From a gamma proteobacterium symbiont of Ctena orbiculata (GTDB lineage Bacteria > Pseudomonadota > Gammaproteobacteria > Chromatiales > Chromatiaceae), in contig QBVD01000042.1 in assembly GCA_003058525.1 (NCBI GenBank), forward strand, positions 102,540-166,539: a stretch of DNA of 64,000 nt, read 5' to 3'. Positions within the stretch are counted from its first letter, which is position 1; the number at the start of each line of letters is the position of its first letter. Below the pieces are notes generated by a model, which was given only the letters and a program-made list of their open reading frames with translations, was not told the DNA's origin and searched no databases. Below are positions 9,519 through 19,697 of the stretch, piece by piece. A program made the translations under genes and the position numbers.

Positions 9519-10436
9519 ATGACAACTCTTTCGGAGCAAGCATCCACATTCGGACAATACCTGTTGCAGCGCTATGGCGAACGTGTACACAAAATTGCTC
9601 TTGACGCTGCATTTACATGTCCCAACAGGGACGGCAGCAAGGGTAGCGGTGGATGCACCTTTTGTAATAATGTCTCGTTCAGTCCCAATGGGCGCCAGCC
9701 CAGGCCTATCAGTGAGCAACTGGCATCGGGCCGGCGCGTGATATTAAAACGAACCGGTGCTCGCAAGTATCTGGCCTATTTTCAGGCCTATACCAATACC
9801 TATGCTGAAATCGAAAAACTGACCGCACTTTATGACGCGGCTTTGGCGGATGAAGATGTCATCGGCCTCTCCATCGGTACCCGACCGGACTGCCTGCCTG
9901 ATACGGTTATCGATCTGCTTGCCGGTTATCAGGACCAGGGAAAAGAGGTATGGCTGGAACTCGGTCTGCAGTCGGCCTTTGACGAAACGCTCGCCAGGGT
10001 TAACCGTGGACACGGTTTTGCCGAGTATCAAGAAAGCGTATTACGCGCGCGAAACCGAGGTCTCAAAGTCTGCACCCACATGATCGCGGGACTGCCCGGA
10101 GAGACGGCCTACCATGCTACGGAAACATTGCAAAGGGTGCTGGAGCTGGGTACAGACGGCCTGAAACTCCACCCTTTGCATGTAGTGAAGGGGACTCAGC
10201 TGGCCAATGCCTGGCGTCGGGGTGAATATCGACCGCTCACCCTGGAGGCCTATGTGGATATTGCGGCCGATCTGGTGCAACAAACGCCCTCGAATGTGGT
10301 CTGGCACCGTCTTACCGGCACCGCTTCGGAGACAATTCTGCTGGCCCCTCTCTGGTGTGCCAGAAAATGGCTTGTGCTGAACGCTATCACGACTGAACTG
10401 CAACGGCGACGCACGACGTGTCGACAGGTTGCCTGA
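9519..10436 (+). CDS. YhcC-like radical SAM protein (TIGR01212 type)
   Basis: The 305-residue protein resembles E. coli YhcC. An N-terminal cluster motif has its cysteines spread over 'CPNRDGSKGSGGCTFC', and it goes on with 'SIGTRPDCLPDTVIDLL', 'VWLELGLQSAFDETLARVNRGH' and 'THMIAGLPGE', the elongator-protein-like radical SAM core. The substrate is not established. I use ATG at 9519; an in-frame GTG at 9510 would add three residues. The gene is 14 bases past the preceding radical SAM gene and 16 bases before the ubiU ATG. Confidence 0.85.
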   Translation: MTTLSEQASTFGQYLLQRYGERVHKIALDAAFTCPNRDGSKGSGGCTFCNNVSFSPNGRQPRPISEQLASGRRVILKRTGARKYLAYFQAYTNTYAEIEKLTALYDAALADEDVIGLSIGTRPDCLPDTVIDLLAGYQDQGKEVWLELGLQSAFDETLARVNRGHGFAEYQESVLRARNRGLKVCTHMIAGLPGETAYHATETLQRVLELGTDGLKLHPLHVVKGTQLANAWRRGEYRPLTLEAYVDIAADLVQQTPSNVVWHRLTGTASETILLAPLWCARKWLVLNAITTELQRRRTTCRQVA

Positions 10437-10452
10437 ACGAGTATGCACGATT

Positions 10453-11448
10453 ATGGAACTTGTCTGTCCCGCAGGTAACCTGCCATCGATTAAGGCTGCC
10501 GTTGACAATGGCGCTGACGCAGTCTACTTCGGACTGCGCAATGACACCAATGCGCGCCATTTTCCCGGATTGAATTTCAATGAAAAGCGCGCCCGGGAAG
10601 GTATTGCTTATGCAAAAGACCATGGCAAACGCGTCTTCATGGCAATCAACACCTATCCACGCCCGGATGGCTGGGAGCGTTGGCGTCAAGCCGTGGACAG
10701 CGCCGCTTCGCTTTCGGTTGACGCCCTTATCTGCGCCGATATAGGTGTACTCGACTACGCCAGCCGGCAATGGCCGGAGCTCAATCTGCATCTCTCTGTT
10801 CAGGCTTCGAGCACCAACTATGAGGCGCTCGCCTTTTATCACGAAACATTTGGGATCAAACGTGCGGTGCTGCCCCGCGTTTTGTCACTCAGCCAGGTCA
10901 GGCAGGTGGTGGAAAACACCCCGGTCGAGATAGAAATATTTGGCTTCGGCAGTCTCTGTGTAATGGTGGAAGGACGTTGTATTCTCTCCTCCTATGTCAC
11001 CGGTGAATCCCCGAATACCCACGGCGCCTGCTCACCCGCCCAGTTCGTTGAATACCGGGAAACCCCCCAGGGACTGGAATCGCGCTTGGGCGGCCTGTTG
11101 ACAGATCGTTACGGGAAACATGAAACAGCCGGCTACCCAACGATCTGCAAGGGGCGGTTTGCGGTGGGCGACAATACCTTCTACGCCATAGAGGAACCTA
11201 CCTCATTGAATACATTGGCACTGCTTCCAGAGCTGTATCGAGCCGGCATCAAGGCAATCAAGATCGAAGGCCGTCAACGCACTCCTGCGTATGTGGGCCA
11301 GGTCACCAAGGTTTGGCGCGAGGCGATAGACAACTGCCTGCAAAATCCCGATAAGTTCCAAGCGACCTCAGTTTGGAACAGTATTCTGGATCAGGTCTCA
11401 GAGGGGACCAGCACCACATTGGGCCCTTACTACCGACCTTGGCAATAA
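10453..11448 (+). CDS. ubiU: UbiU, O2-independent ubiquinone hydroxylase subunit (U32 peptidase-like)
   Basis: UbiU and UbiV form a [4Fe-4S] complex that hydroxylates the ubiquinone ring without oxygen, so ubiquinone can be made anaerobically. The 331-residue protein begins 'MELVCPAGNLPSIKAAVDNG'. Its four cluster cysteines fall at 169, 176, 193 and 232, in 'GSLC', 'GRC', 'GACSP' and 'ICKGR', the same numbers as I recall for the E. coli protein. That agreement supports the ATG at 10453 rather than an upstream TTG. The stop codon overlaps the ubiV start by one base (TAATG). Confidence 0.95.
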   Translation: MELVCPAGNLPSIKAAVDNGADAVYFGLRNDTNARHFPGLNFNEKRAREGIAYAKDHGKRVFMAINTYPRPDGWERWRQAVDSAASLSVDALICADIGVLDYASRQWPELNLHLSVQASSTNYEALAFYHETFGIKRAVLPRVLSLSQVRQVVENTPVEIEIFGFGSLCVMVEGRCILSSYVTGESPNTHGACSPAQFVEYRETPQGLESRLGGLLTDRYGKHETAGYPTICKGRFAVGDNTFYAIEEPTSLNTLALLPELYRAGIKAIKIEGRQRTPAYVGQVTKVWREAIDNCLQNPDKFQATSVWNSILDQVSEGTSTTLGPYYRPWQ

Positions 11449-12350
11449 TGATGAATACAGTACCTAAACTCTCTCTCGGCCCGGTACTTTACTATTGGTC
11501 ACGAGATAAACTATTTGATTTCTATGCTCAAGCGGCAGAAATGCCTGTGGATATCATCTATCTGGGTGAGACTGTCTGCTCTAAAAGACGCAGTCTTCGT
11601 ACCAGTGACTGGCTTGATCTGGCCGCTAACCTGAGCCGACAATGCAACAAGGAGATCGTGCTCTCATCGCTTGCCTTGATTGAGGCAGAATCAGAACTCA
11701 AGACGCTCAGGCGATTATGTGACAACGGAAGCTTCGTGATTGAGGCCAACGATATCGGCGCTATCCATATCATGAGTAAAAAGGGACTTCCCTTTGTGAC
11801 CGGCCCCAGTGTCAATATATATAATTCGGCAACACTCAGTCTGTTGGCATCGAAAGGGCTGAAACGCTGGGTTCTCCCGATAGAACTCTCATATCAGACA
11901 CTGCAACAGATTCAAGCGAAACGACCTGATGGAATCGAAACTGAGGTCTTCTCCTATGGACGCATGCCATTGACCCTTTCGGCCAGATGTTTCACCGCAC
12001 GCTCCCACAATCTTCCCAAAGATGACTGTCAATACAAATGTATCGATTATCCTGATGGGCGTTTGCTTTCCACCCAGGAAAAAGAGCCTTTTCTGGCCCT
12101 CAACGGCATCCAGACCGTATCCGCGAAAACCTGTAATCTGCTTGACGAGATACCCTTACTCAAACAATTGCGGGTCGATGTATTAAGAATCAGCCCTCAA
12201 TCCACATTTACAGCCAACATCGTGGATGCTTTCCATAAAGCCCTGCACCATGAAGAGGTGATGGATCTCAGTAGATTTATACCGCTTGGTGCATGTAACG
12301 GTTATTGGCATGGAACAAGCGGTCAAAAAGAATTTAATTCCCCTGATTGA
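11448..12350 (+). CDS. ubiV: UbiV, partner of UbiU in O2-independent ubiquinone synthesis
   Basis: UbiV is the second U32-family subunit of the anaerobic ubiquinone hydroxylase and also carries a [4Fe-4S] cluster. The 300-residue protein begins 'MMNTVPKLSLGPVLYYWSRD'. Candidate cluster ligands are the Cys near residue 44 ('ETVCSKRRSL') and three in 'LSARCFTARS', 'KDDCQYKC'. The start is ATG at 11448 (overlapping the ubiU stop) or 11451. It is last in its operon; a complete repeat A follows 42 bases after the stop. Confidence 0.94.
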   Translation: MMNTVPKLSLGPVLYYWSRDKLFDFYAQAAEMPVDIIYLGETVCSKRRSLRTSDWLDLAANLSRQCNKEIVLSSLALIEAESELKTLRRLCDNGSFVIEANDIGAIHIMSKKGLPFVTGPSVNIYNSATLSLLASKGLKRWVLPIELSYQTLQQIQAKRPDGIETEVFSYGRMPLTLSARCFTARSHNLPKDDCQYKCIDYPDGRLLSTQEKEPFLALNGIQTVSAKTCNLLDEIPLLKQLRVDVLRISPQSTFTANIVDAFHKALHHEEVMDLSRFIPLGACNGYWHGTSGQKEFNSPD

Positions 12351-12392
12351 ATCTGGCGTTCTTTCCTGCCGCCCACCGTACGAATACCTACC

Positions 12393-12490
12393 TAGGGCCT
12401 GTTAACACTAATCCAATGCGCCCTGTTGTGCCTTGCTGGGCACAAAAACAGCCCCAGCAGGTTGTATTGGATTAGTGTTAACAGGCCCTA
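12393..12490. repeat. Repeat A, complete 98-bp palindromic (MITE-like) element
   Basis: The element has perfect 25-bp terminal inverted repeats: 12393-12417, beginning TAGGGCCTGTTAACAC, and 12466-12490, its exact reverse complement. The 48-base interior is GC-rich and contains a weaker inner repeat (TGTTGTGCC / GGGCAC). There is no coding potential. It lies between ubiV and the TonB receptor. Degenerate or one-armed copies occur at several other places in the window. The ends carry TA, but no clear target-site duplication is visible. Confidence 0.85.
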
Positions 12491-12633
12491 GAATATCAAT
12501 ACCCTGAAAGCGGATATCCGGAATCCATATCCTACATCCGCACACGCCATGTATTGAGATATAACCCTAAGTCGTGTGTGGTGTATCATATTCAATGTTG
12601 ACCATTGATTGCCGCCATTGCACAACCTGCACC

Positions 12634-12685
12634 AGGGCCTGTGAACACTCATCCGATTGGCTCTGCACCTGAAAAGGCGCCAATC
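12634..12685. repeat. Repeat A, diverged copy upstream of the TonB receptor gene
   Basis: AGGGCCTGTGAACACTCATC resembles the repeat A arm with a few changes. It is followed by a short hairpin, GATTGGC (12655-12661) and GCCAATC (12679-12685). With the complete copy it fills much of the 443-base spacer between ubiV and the receptor gene. I see no other gene or clear promoter in that spacer. Confidence 0.5.
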
Positions 12686-12793
12686 AATGCATGGGGAGAG
12701 AGATTTGGCAACTCCATATGAAAGACGAGCTAAGTGAATGACTCACACAATCTCTTAATTGCTATGAAACCTCGTACAGTACAGGGTTTGCAC

Positions 12794-14992
12794 ATGCGCC
12801 ACTATAGATACCATATGAATCGACACATCCTGGCTGGGTTGTTACTAGTCGTATTTTCCAACCCTTCCGATAGCAATGACGACACCCTGGCTTTCACAGA
12901 AAGCTATTTTTATGATGATCTGCCGATCGTGCTTTCTGCATCGAGGCTTTCCCAGGCACAATCCGATACACCCACGGCCATGACAGTCATTGACAAAAAA
13001 ATGATCCAAGCCAGCGCCGCGTTGAACCTGCCGGATCTTCTCAGACTGGTACCTGGTTTCACAGTTGGCTTCTTTTCCGGCACCAGTGCCACGGTTACCT
13101 ATCATGGTCATGCGGATGAATATGCCAGAGACATGCAGGTCCTGATAGACGGAAGGTCGATATATGATCCATTGTTCGGAGGTATTCCATGGACAGAAAT
13201 CTATCTGAGCCTGGATGAAATATTGCGCATCGAAGTGATTCGCGGGCCGAATGCCGCCGCATATGGATCCAACTCTTATGCCGGTGTGATTAATATTGTA
13301 ACGGAGCACCCGGCTGATCTTCCCGGTACCATGCTTTCGGCAACAACCGGTTATGAAAGAACCCGTTATGTCGAAGCGGCCTTTGCCGACAGTGTCGGTA
13401 AACTGGATTACCGGATATCGACAAGCTACAAAGAGGGGGAAGGATTCGACAACCGCGACGACTCATCACGGGCAAAATGGCTGAAATTCGACAGTGACTA
13501 TAACATCGATATCGATAACTCTATTCGTACCACTGTAGGCGTAGCATACGGTAATTACGATGAAGGGTTGCCAAGCCTGCTACAGCAGGAAAGGGAACTC
13601 GATAACCAGTATAACTATCAGTTTATCGAATGGAGTCGGGTATTATCTGAAAAAAACAAAATCAGCCTGCAATTTTATCACAACTACTACTCTGTCGATG
13701 ACCTGAAAGCGACACCATCCCTGTCCGAACAAATAGAATCCCTCGACGATCTGCAGGGGTTTGACGAATCTGTAAGAGCGGATCTCTTTGCGGCCACGTT
13801 ATCTGGCGGTCTGTATGATTTCGATGCCTTTTTGAATGCTTTGAACCTGACCGACTCGCCAATGCTGTTTTCATATATCGGTCTGAAATCTCACCGCTAT
13901 GATCTGGAATTTGAGCATACTTCCGAACCGGTAAAGGATCTGCGCATTGCCTGGGGAATTGGTGCCAGACACGATCGTGGTGAAAGCTTTTGGCTGCTTC
14001 AGGAGGACGATCCCATCTCCAGAGACCTCTATAGACTGTTTCTCAATGCTGAATGGTATGCCACCCCAACCACAGTTATCAATGCCGGAGCAATGCTCGA
14101 GAAGTTTGAGGGTAAAGATCATGTTTTTTCTCCAAGACTCGGGGTTAACTATCACCTGTCGAATTCAAGTACTATAAGAATAAGTGGCTCTAGGGCGTTT
14201 CGTATGCCGACTATCTATGAGGACAATGCCCACCTATCTTTGTATCTTGGTTCGCGAGAGGATGAGTTCAATACCTGGATAATAAGCACGGAAAAACTTG
14301 ATCCTCAACAGATAGAACGTGTTGAAGTCGGGTATTTCGGAAACTTTACAGATTATGGCATCAACTTTGACGTATGCCTGTTCCATGAAAAGTATTCCAG
14401 TATCATCGACCAATACATTCACTTTGACATCACCGATCCCGACCGGGGCATTACAGACCCAATCGCACTCGAGGTGCTGAATCAACTGAACAGATTGTAT
14501 CAGCGGGGCGCATTTACCTATACCAACTTCGGGGAAGTGGAAATCAACGGAATCGAATTTGAAATCGACTTCCGCCCCACAAACAGGGATCTGATCTTCA
14601 TGGGATTCAGTTATCTCGACATCAGCGGAAACGAACTGAAACGGATCAAAGACGGTATTGCAAGTTTTCGTGAAAATGCCGAGGAAAAGATCCCCAAAAG
14701 AACATTCAGCCTGATTGCCAGCCACAGTTTTGATGATGGTTTCACTGCAAGCGGCGCCTACTACTTTACTGACGAAATGGAGTGGCCTGGCGAGGGAGAC
14801 GCTGTACCCAATTTCAGCCGTCTTGATCTGAAGCTGAACAAGCATTTCGACATTTCAGGACACAGCATCGACGTCGCTCTGATCCTGCAGAACCTGCATA
14901 ATGAAAATTTGGACTTTTATCATAATGACCGTATCGATGCTGATAACGTATGGGAAAGACGCATCTACCTACAAGGAAAGGCTTCTTTCTAG
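12794..14992 (+). CDS. TonB-dependent outer-membrane receptor
   Basis: The 732-residue protein has an N-terminal signal peptide, a plug domain (about residues 45-165: 'SQAQSDTPTAMTVIDKKMI', 'MQVLIDGRSIYDPLFGGIPW', 'RIEVIRGPNAAAYGSNSYAG') and a long beta-barrel ending in a C-terminal Phe, as outer-membrane barrels do. ATG at 12794 has AGGG 8 bases upstream; ATG 12815 and GTG 12734 are alternatives. The ligand is unknown. The gene is followed after 12 bases by a periplasmic binding protein and then a hybrid kinase, with no transporter nearby, so a sensing role is possible. Confidence 0.88.
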   Translation: MRHYRYHMNRHILAGLLLVVFSNPSDSNDDTLAFTESYFYDDLPIVLSASRLSQAQSDTPTAMTVIDKKMIQASAALNLPDLLRLVPGFTVGFFSGTSATVTYHGHADEYARDMQVLIDGRSIYDPLFGGIPWTEIYLSLDEILRIEVIRGPNAAAYGSNSYAGVINIVTEHPADLPGTMLSATTGYERTRYVEAAFADSVGKLDYRISTSYKEGEGFDNRDDSSRAKWLKFDSDYNIDIDNSIRTTVGVAYGNYDEGLPSLLQQERELDNQYNYQFIEWSRVLSEKNKISLQFYHNYYSVDDLKATPSLSEQIESLDDLQGFDESVRADLFAATLSGGLYDFDAFLNALNLTDSPMLFSYIGLKSHRYDLEFEHTSEPVKDLRIAWGIGARHDRGESFWLLQEDDPISRDLYRLFLNAEWYATPTTVINAGAMLEKFEGKDHVFSPRLGVNYHLSNSSTIRISGSRAFRMPTIYEDNAHLSLYLGSREDEFNTWIISTEKLDPQQIERVEVGYFGNFTDYGINFDVCLFHEKYSSIIDQYIHFDITDPDRGITDPIALEVLNQLNRLYQRGAFTYTNFGEVEINGIEFEIDFRPTNRDLIFMGFSYLDISGNELKRIKDGIASFRENAEEKIPKRTFSLIASHSFDDGFTASGAYYFTDEMEWPGEGDAVPNFSRLDLKLNKHFDISGHSIDVALILQNLHNENLDFYHNDRIDADNVWERRIYLQGKASF

Positions 14993-15004
14993 CTTACTAC
15001 TGAA

Positions 15005-16069
15005 ATGCCACTACCTGACAGCAATAAATCAGCTGTTTACCACTCACGAGGTGATACCAACCGTAGTGGCGCACCTGCTCCGGGAAGAGAATCCGTGCAT
15101 TGCACGGTCTGTATCAAAGAGTATTCCTATCTCATCCTCATCCTGGTTAGCACTATGCTCGCAATGGCTGTTGCCGCGCATGAAAAAGAGAGTAATATTC
15201 TGATCCTGCTGAGCGGTAACGATGATGTTTACCTTGATGTGGCTACAACAATCACCAATTCCACGATAAAGCTGTGCAGGAACCGGCAGCTTATGTGCCA
15301 GGATGCGAACTTTGAAATCAATCAGATTTCCACTCTTGACAACAAGCTTGATCATAACGAAAGGGTGATAGTAACTCTGGGACTCAAAGCTGCTGCTTAC
15401 GCCAGGCAACACCTTAATAAACATATCGTATTTTCCGCGCTAATTCCGAAAGACAGTAAAATTCAATCTGACGATGGCAGCGACACTCCTGATCATTACT
15501 ACTTGTATCTGGATCAACCGCAGCACAGAAGCATGCTTTTAATCAATGCTTTGTCCGATGGCTTCAGAAACGTAGGGGTTGTAATCAGCAGTAATGATGA
15601 AACTGTAGAAAAAGCACTTATTCGGTCTGCATCGGAACTCGAACTGAATCTCAATCTGGAGAAGATAGGTGATGCCAATCAAATCGGCACTTCTCTCAAC
15701 CGTTTACTTCACAATATCGACATCCTGCTGGCTGTACCTGACACAAAAATTCATAACAAAGCCACTGTCTCCAACATTCTGATTTCCGCCTATAGAAAGC
15801 GTATTCCATTAATTGGGTTTTCATCTGCCTATGTCAAGGCCGGTGCGTTGGCTGCAGTCTATTCTTCACCTGAGGATATCGCCTTTCATGTCAGGGACAA
15901 TATCGTAAAAATATATTCGGAAGAAAACATCAATAATCGGGAACAATACGCAGAGTATTTTTCCATACTTTTTAATTCTGAAGTTGCAAGATCATTGGAT
16001 TTTCCAACAAAATCTGTCAATGAACTTGAAGAGACAATGATCAACAGATTAATTGACTATCATGATTAA
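15005..16069 (+). CDS. Periplasmic substrate-binding-like protein (ABC_sub_bind type)
   Basis: The 354-residue sequence has a hydrophobic segment near residues 40-58 ('[17 protein letters not shown]') that looks like a late signal sequence, so the true start may be further downstream at a codon I cannot choose. The rest has alternating beta/alpha segments ('[19 protein letters not shown]', '[19 protein letters not shown]', '[20 protein letters not shown]') like the orphan binding proteins of the ABC_sub_bind family. No permease or ATPase gene is adjacent. It overlaps the hybrid kinase gene by 8 bases, so it may present a ligand to that kinase rather than to a transporter. Confidence 0.7.
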   Translation: MPLPDSNKSAVYHSRGDTNRSGAPAPGRESVHCTVCIKEYSYLILILVSTMLAMAVAAHEKESNILILLSGNDDVYLDVATTITNSTIKLCRNRQLMCQDANFEINQISTLDNKLDHNERVIVTLGLKAAAYARQHLNKHIVFSALIPKDSKIQSDDGSDTPDHYYLYLDQPQHRSMLLINALSDGFRNVGVVISSNDETVEKALIRSASELELNLNLEKIGDANQIGTSLNRLLHNIDILLAVPDTKIHNKATVSNILISAYRKRIPLIGFSSAYVKAGALAAVYSSPEDIAFHVRDNIVKIYSEENINNREQYAEYFSILFNSEVARSLDFPTKSVNELEETMINRLIDYHD

Positions 16070-18803
16070 GATAAAATCACTCCGATTTCAGGCACTGATG
16101 ATCAGCTTATTGCCAGCCTTCATCCTCGCCTTTATTTTGACAGTCTACTTGATCAGCACTCAACTCGACAGGCTGGATGAATCATTCAACGAAAGGGGCG
16201 TATCAATAGCCAACCAATCTGCATCCATAAGCGTTTACGGCATATTCACCCGTGATAAGTCTATATTGGAAATGAGCCTGAGACCTGTCTTCCTGCAAAC
16301 AGATGTCTACAGTATCGATGTCTATGATTCTTCCGACACCCTCCTGTCCAGCATGACAAAACAATATAATGAGGACCCAAGCAATCTTGCCGAATTTTCC
16401 GCACCTGCGATCTACGTAATTGAAGACATCGATATTGTAGACTACCCTGACCAGGGCTTGAACAGCAGAGAGAACATCAATCGCAGTATGGGCAAGGTGA
16501 TTCTCTCCCTCAGCAAAACACGACTCATCGACAACAGAATAATCATTATACGCAACTCGATCATAATGCTGGCGATTGGTTTGATATGCACAGCATTCTT
16601 TTCATTGGCATTGAGCAGGTCTGTTATCAGGCCTATAGGCAGATTGACCCAGGCTGTCTCTCGCATGAGGGATGGAGAGCTGACTGCCCGCGTTCCTGAA
16701 GTATCGAAGGGTGAGATACGAAGCCTGGAAGAGGGCTTTAACGCCATGACCAGCCAGATACTGAGGTCACATGAAACGATGCAACAACAGATAGACCAGG
16801 CAACCTCGGAACTCACCGAAACCATGGAAGCGCTGGAGATTCAAAATGTAGAACTCGATCTGGCAAAGAAGCGGGCATTGTCGGCCAGCAAGGCCAAATC
16901 GGAATTCCTTGCCAATATGAGCCATGAGATCCGAACTCCAATGAATGGTGTTCTTGGATTTACCAATTTACTGCTTAAGACAGACCTTTCAAGGCAGCAA
17001 CGCGACCTTGTCAACACAATCTCCAAGTCAGCCAGCAATCTCCTGGATATTATTAATGAGATACTCGATTACTCTAAACTTGAATATGGAAAACTCGACC
17101 CTGAAACCACCCCATTTCAAGTACATGAGTGCTTTGAGGAACCTACTGTATTACTATCACCATCCGCCCATGACAAAGGGCTTGAGCTGATTTTGCTCGT
17201 CTACTCTGATGTTCCCAACACGCTGATTGGCGATGAGACGCGGATCCGACAAATATTGGTGAATTTGATAAGCAACGCCATCAAGTTTACCCATCAGGGA
17301 GATGTCATTATACGGGTGATGGTCGATGATGAGTCCGAAAACAAATGCATACTGAAATTCTCCGTTACTGATACCGGTATCGGGATCGAGAAGAAAGCCC
17401 AGGAGACTCTGTTCGAATCATTTCAGCAGGCTGATTCATCGACCAGCAGAGTTTACGGAGGAACCGGCCTTGGTTTAAGTATATGCAAAAAACTCGTACA
17501 ATCGATGAACGGTGATATCGAGCTTATCAGCAATCTCGGGAAGGGCTCCAACTTTGTCGTAACCATACCTCTTGAAAAACCCATACTGAGTCAAGTACAG
17601 CCACATACTCACTTCATCAGCGGTAAACAGGCGCTGATTTGCGATAACCACAAATTGTCATTCTTAGCCATAAAACACATCCTGGAGTCTTTTGATATTA
17701 CAACCACAGTGGGTGAGTTTCCCGTGGTGCCAGACGATCGATACGACGTGATAGTAATGGGTTTCGAGAACAGTGAAATCCAATCCGGATATGCCGAAAG
17801 TGAAATTCGCCGGTTGCGCGCCATCTGCAGCATCCCTTTTCTGGTACTGTTGAGTGCATCCGAAAGAGTCATTATCGAGAAATTTCAGTCGATCAGCGAT
17901 GACTTCTATCTATCCAAGCCTTTCAGTATTGGAAAACTGGCAGACACCCTGGACAGGATCATCTCCGGTTCTCTACGCAGTACAAAATCTGTCGCAGAAC
18001 AGAATATCCGCCTATCCAATCCGAGTCTGGAGAATTACAATATACTCGTCGTCGATGATAATGATATAAATCTCAAACTTATCAGCACCCTCATGCGCAA
18101 CAATGGCGCCAATGTCACGGAAGCCAGCGATGGTTTAAGCGCGATTTCAGAGACGCTGCTCAGGAACTTCGACCTGATTTTGATGGATATTCATATGCCG
18201 AAAATGAAAGGCACGAAAGCCGCAGAAGTTATTCGACATAATGAAGCAGACACTAGACATACACCGATCATAGCATTGACAGCTGACGTCGTTCCTGCCA
18301 CCAGAAATCAAATAAAGGAATCCGGGATGGATGGCTATCTGCTAAAACCAATCGATGAACGACAGATGTGGTCTGTAATTAAGAATATTTTCAATCAAAA
18401 CAAACAACATGATTATGATGAATCACAGACTGACAATGAGAATATTGCGTTTGATAAAAACGAGCTTGTTATCATAGACAAGAGGAAAATTCTCGATATC
18501 ACAGGCGGAGACCAGGCTCTGGCAAAGGAAATGTTCAGTCAGCTCTGCAGTGAATTACCGCAACAACTTGAAGACATAGAAAAATATATCCACAAGCAGG
18601 ACTGGATAAATTTGAAGGAGATTACCCATAAGATGCGCGGCTCCACATCGTCATGCGGTGTACCTGCACTCGACTTTTCAGTGCAAAAACTTGAACATGC
18701 AACCGCATCAAAGCAGGCAGCGCAGTTAATGGAAGAGTATAAATCAGTGGAGTATGAGGTAAAACGACTGCTGCAAGCTCGGGAAACCAATGATGTCGTC
18801 TAG
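16062..18803 (+). CDS. BarA-like hybrid sensor histidine kinase (HAMP-HisKA-HATPase-REC-REC-Hpt)
   Basis: This 913-residue inner-membrane kinase has two membrane segments (about 8-30 and 168-190) around a periplasmic sensor region, a HAMP domain, HisKA with phospho-acceptor His288 in '[12 protein letters not shown]', a HATPase_c domain ('[20 protein letters not shown]', '[14 protein letters not shown]'), a first receiver that lacks the acceptor Asp ('DVIVMGFEN'), an intact second receiver with Asp709 ('LILMDIHMP'), and a C-terminal Hpt with His856 ('[13 protein letters not shown]'). I chose ATG at 16062, which overlaps the preceding gene as ATGATTAA. A dedicated output regulator is not encoded nearby. 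It overlaps murI by 14 bases. Confidence 0.92.
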   Translation: MIKIKSLRFQALMISLLPAFILAFILTVYLISTQLDRLDESFNERGVSIANQSASISVYGIFTRDKSILEMSLRPVFLQTDVYSIDVYDSSDTLLSSMTKQYNEDPSNLAEFSAPAIYVIEDIDIVDYPDQGLNSRENINRSMGKVILSLSKTRLIDNRIIIIRNSIIMLAIGLICTAFFSLALSRSVIRPIGRLTQAVSRMRDGELTARVPEVSKGEIRSLEEGFNAMTSQILRSHETMQQQIDQATSELTETMEALEIQNVELDLAKKRALSASKAKSEFLANMSHEIRTPMNGVLGFTNLLLKTDLSRQQRDLVNTISKSASNLLDIINEILDYSKLEYGKLDPETTPFQVHECFEEPTVLLSPSAHDKGLELILLVYSDVPNTLIGDETRIRQILVNLISNAIKFTHQGDVIIRVMVDDESENKCILKFSVTDTGIGIEKKAQETLFESFQQADSSTSRVYGGTGLGLSICKKLVQSMNGDIELISNLGKGSNFVVTIPLEKPILSQVQPHTHFISGKQALICDNHKLSFLAIKHILESFDITTTVGEFPVVPDDRYDVIVMGFENSEIQSGYAESEIRRLRAICSIPFLVLLSASERVIIEKFQSISDDFYLSKPFSIGKLADTLDRIISGSLRSTKSVAEQNIRLSNPSLENYNILVVDDNDINLKLISTLMRNNGANVTEASDGLSAISETLLRNFDLILMDIHMPKMKGTKAAEVIRHNEADTRHTPIIALTADVVPATRNQIKESGMDGYLLKPIDERQMWSVIKNIFNQNKQHDYDESQTDNENIAFDKNELVIIDKRKILDITGGDQALAKEMFSQLCSELPQQLEDIEKYIHKQDWINLKEITHKMRGSTSSCGVPALDFSVQKLEHATASKQAAQLMEEYKSVEYEVKRLLQARETNDVV

Positions 18804-19593
18804 CCTGCCTATCGGCATTTTTGACTCAGGCATTGGTGGGCTCTCGGTGTTGCAACACATACGCGACCTGTTGCCGAGTGAAGATCTTATCTATGTATCA
18901 GACAGGGATAATCTCCCCTATGGCAGCAAGGAAAGCCGATTCATACTCGAACGCAGCAAGTACATCGTAGAGTTTCTGATTGAGCAAAAAGTTAAGACGA
19001 TCGTCATTGCCTGCAATACCGCTACTGCCGTTGCCGTTTCACATTTACGAAACAGCTATCCACTCCCAATTATCGGCATGGAACCAGGAGTCAAGCCGGC
19101 GACAGCAAACAGCCAGAACGGTGTGATAGGTGTACTCGCTACAGAGGGAACACTGGTGAGTGGCAAATTTCAGAGCCTTGTCCAGCGGCATGCGAATGGT
19201 ACCGATATATTCTATTGTCCCTGCCATGGATGGGTAGAGGCAATAGAAAATAACGGCGCAACTCACGGTAAAACCGTCGAGCTTGTAGAACAGTCACTGA
19301 TACCTGTCCTCGAAAAAGGTGTCGATACCCTGGTGTTAGGCTGTACACACTACCCCTTCGTGAAAGACACCATTGAAAAGGTGGCGGGTTCCTCGGTCAC
19401 TATTATCGATACCGGTCGTGCGGTTGCTCGGCAGTTGCAACGCAGGTTGTCTGATGAAGAGATCCTCTCATCCAATCCGGATACGGGCCAACAGCGTTAT
19501 TGGTGCAGCGGCTCACCTGAGAAGACTCAGAAGCTGATTGCAAAAATCCAAGGCCAGCCCTGTATCGTCAATTGCTTGCCCCTGCCGGACTGA
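18790..19593 (+). CDS. murI: Glutamate racemase MurI
   Basis: MurI makes D-glutamate for peptidoglycan. The 267-residue protein has the two catalytic cysteine regions: '[13 protein letters not shown]' and '[16 protein letters not shown]', plus the N-terminal '[14 protein letters not shown]' and '[12 protein letters not shown]'. ATG at 18790 or 18793 lies inside the 3' end of the hybrid kinase gene, so its translation is probably coupled to an unrelated signalling gene. No terminator is evident before repeat B1. Confidence 0.95.
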   Translation: MMSSSLPIGIFDSGIGGLSVLQHIRDLLPSEDLIYVSDRDNLPYGSKESRFILERSKYIVEFLIEQKVKTIVIACNTATAVAVSHLRNSYPLPIIGMEPGVKPATANSQNGVIGVLATEGTLVSGKFQSLVQRHANGTDIFYCPCHGWVEAIENNGATHGKTVELVEQSLIPVLEKGVDTLVLGCTHYPFVKDTIEKVAGSSVTIIDTGRAVARQLQRRLSDEEILSSNPDTGQQRYWCSGSPEKTQKLIAKIQGQPCIVNCLPLPD

Positions 19594-19697
19594 GTATACA
19601 GCTGGCAGCTACACTGTCGAATCGTTCGAAGTAAAAAATCACCTGATACCCACAGTATACAGCCACTGAATCGGTGACTTGATGAAGATGTATAAGT

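Noticed and set aside
14901..15203. 100-codon plus-strand frame across the junction of the TonB receptor and binding-protein genes
   Set aside because: It overlaps the 3' end of the receptor gene and the 5' end of the binding-protein gene, both better supported.
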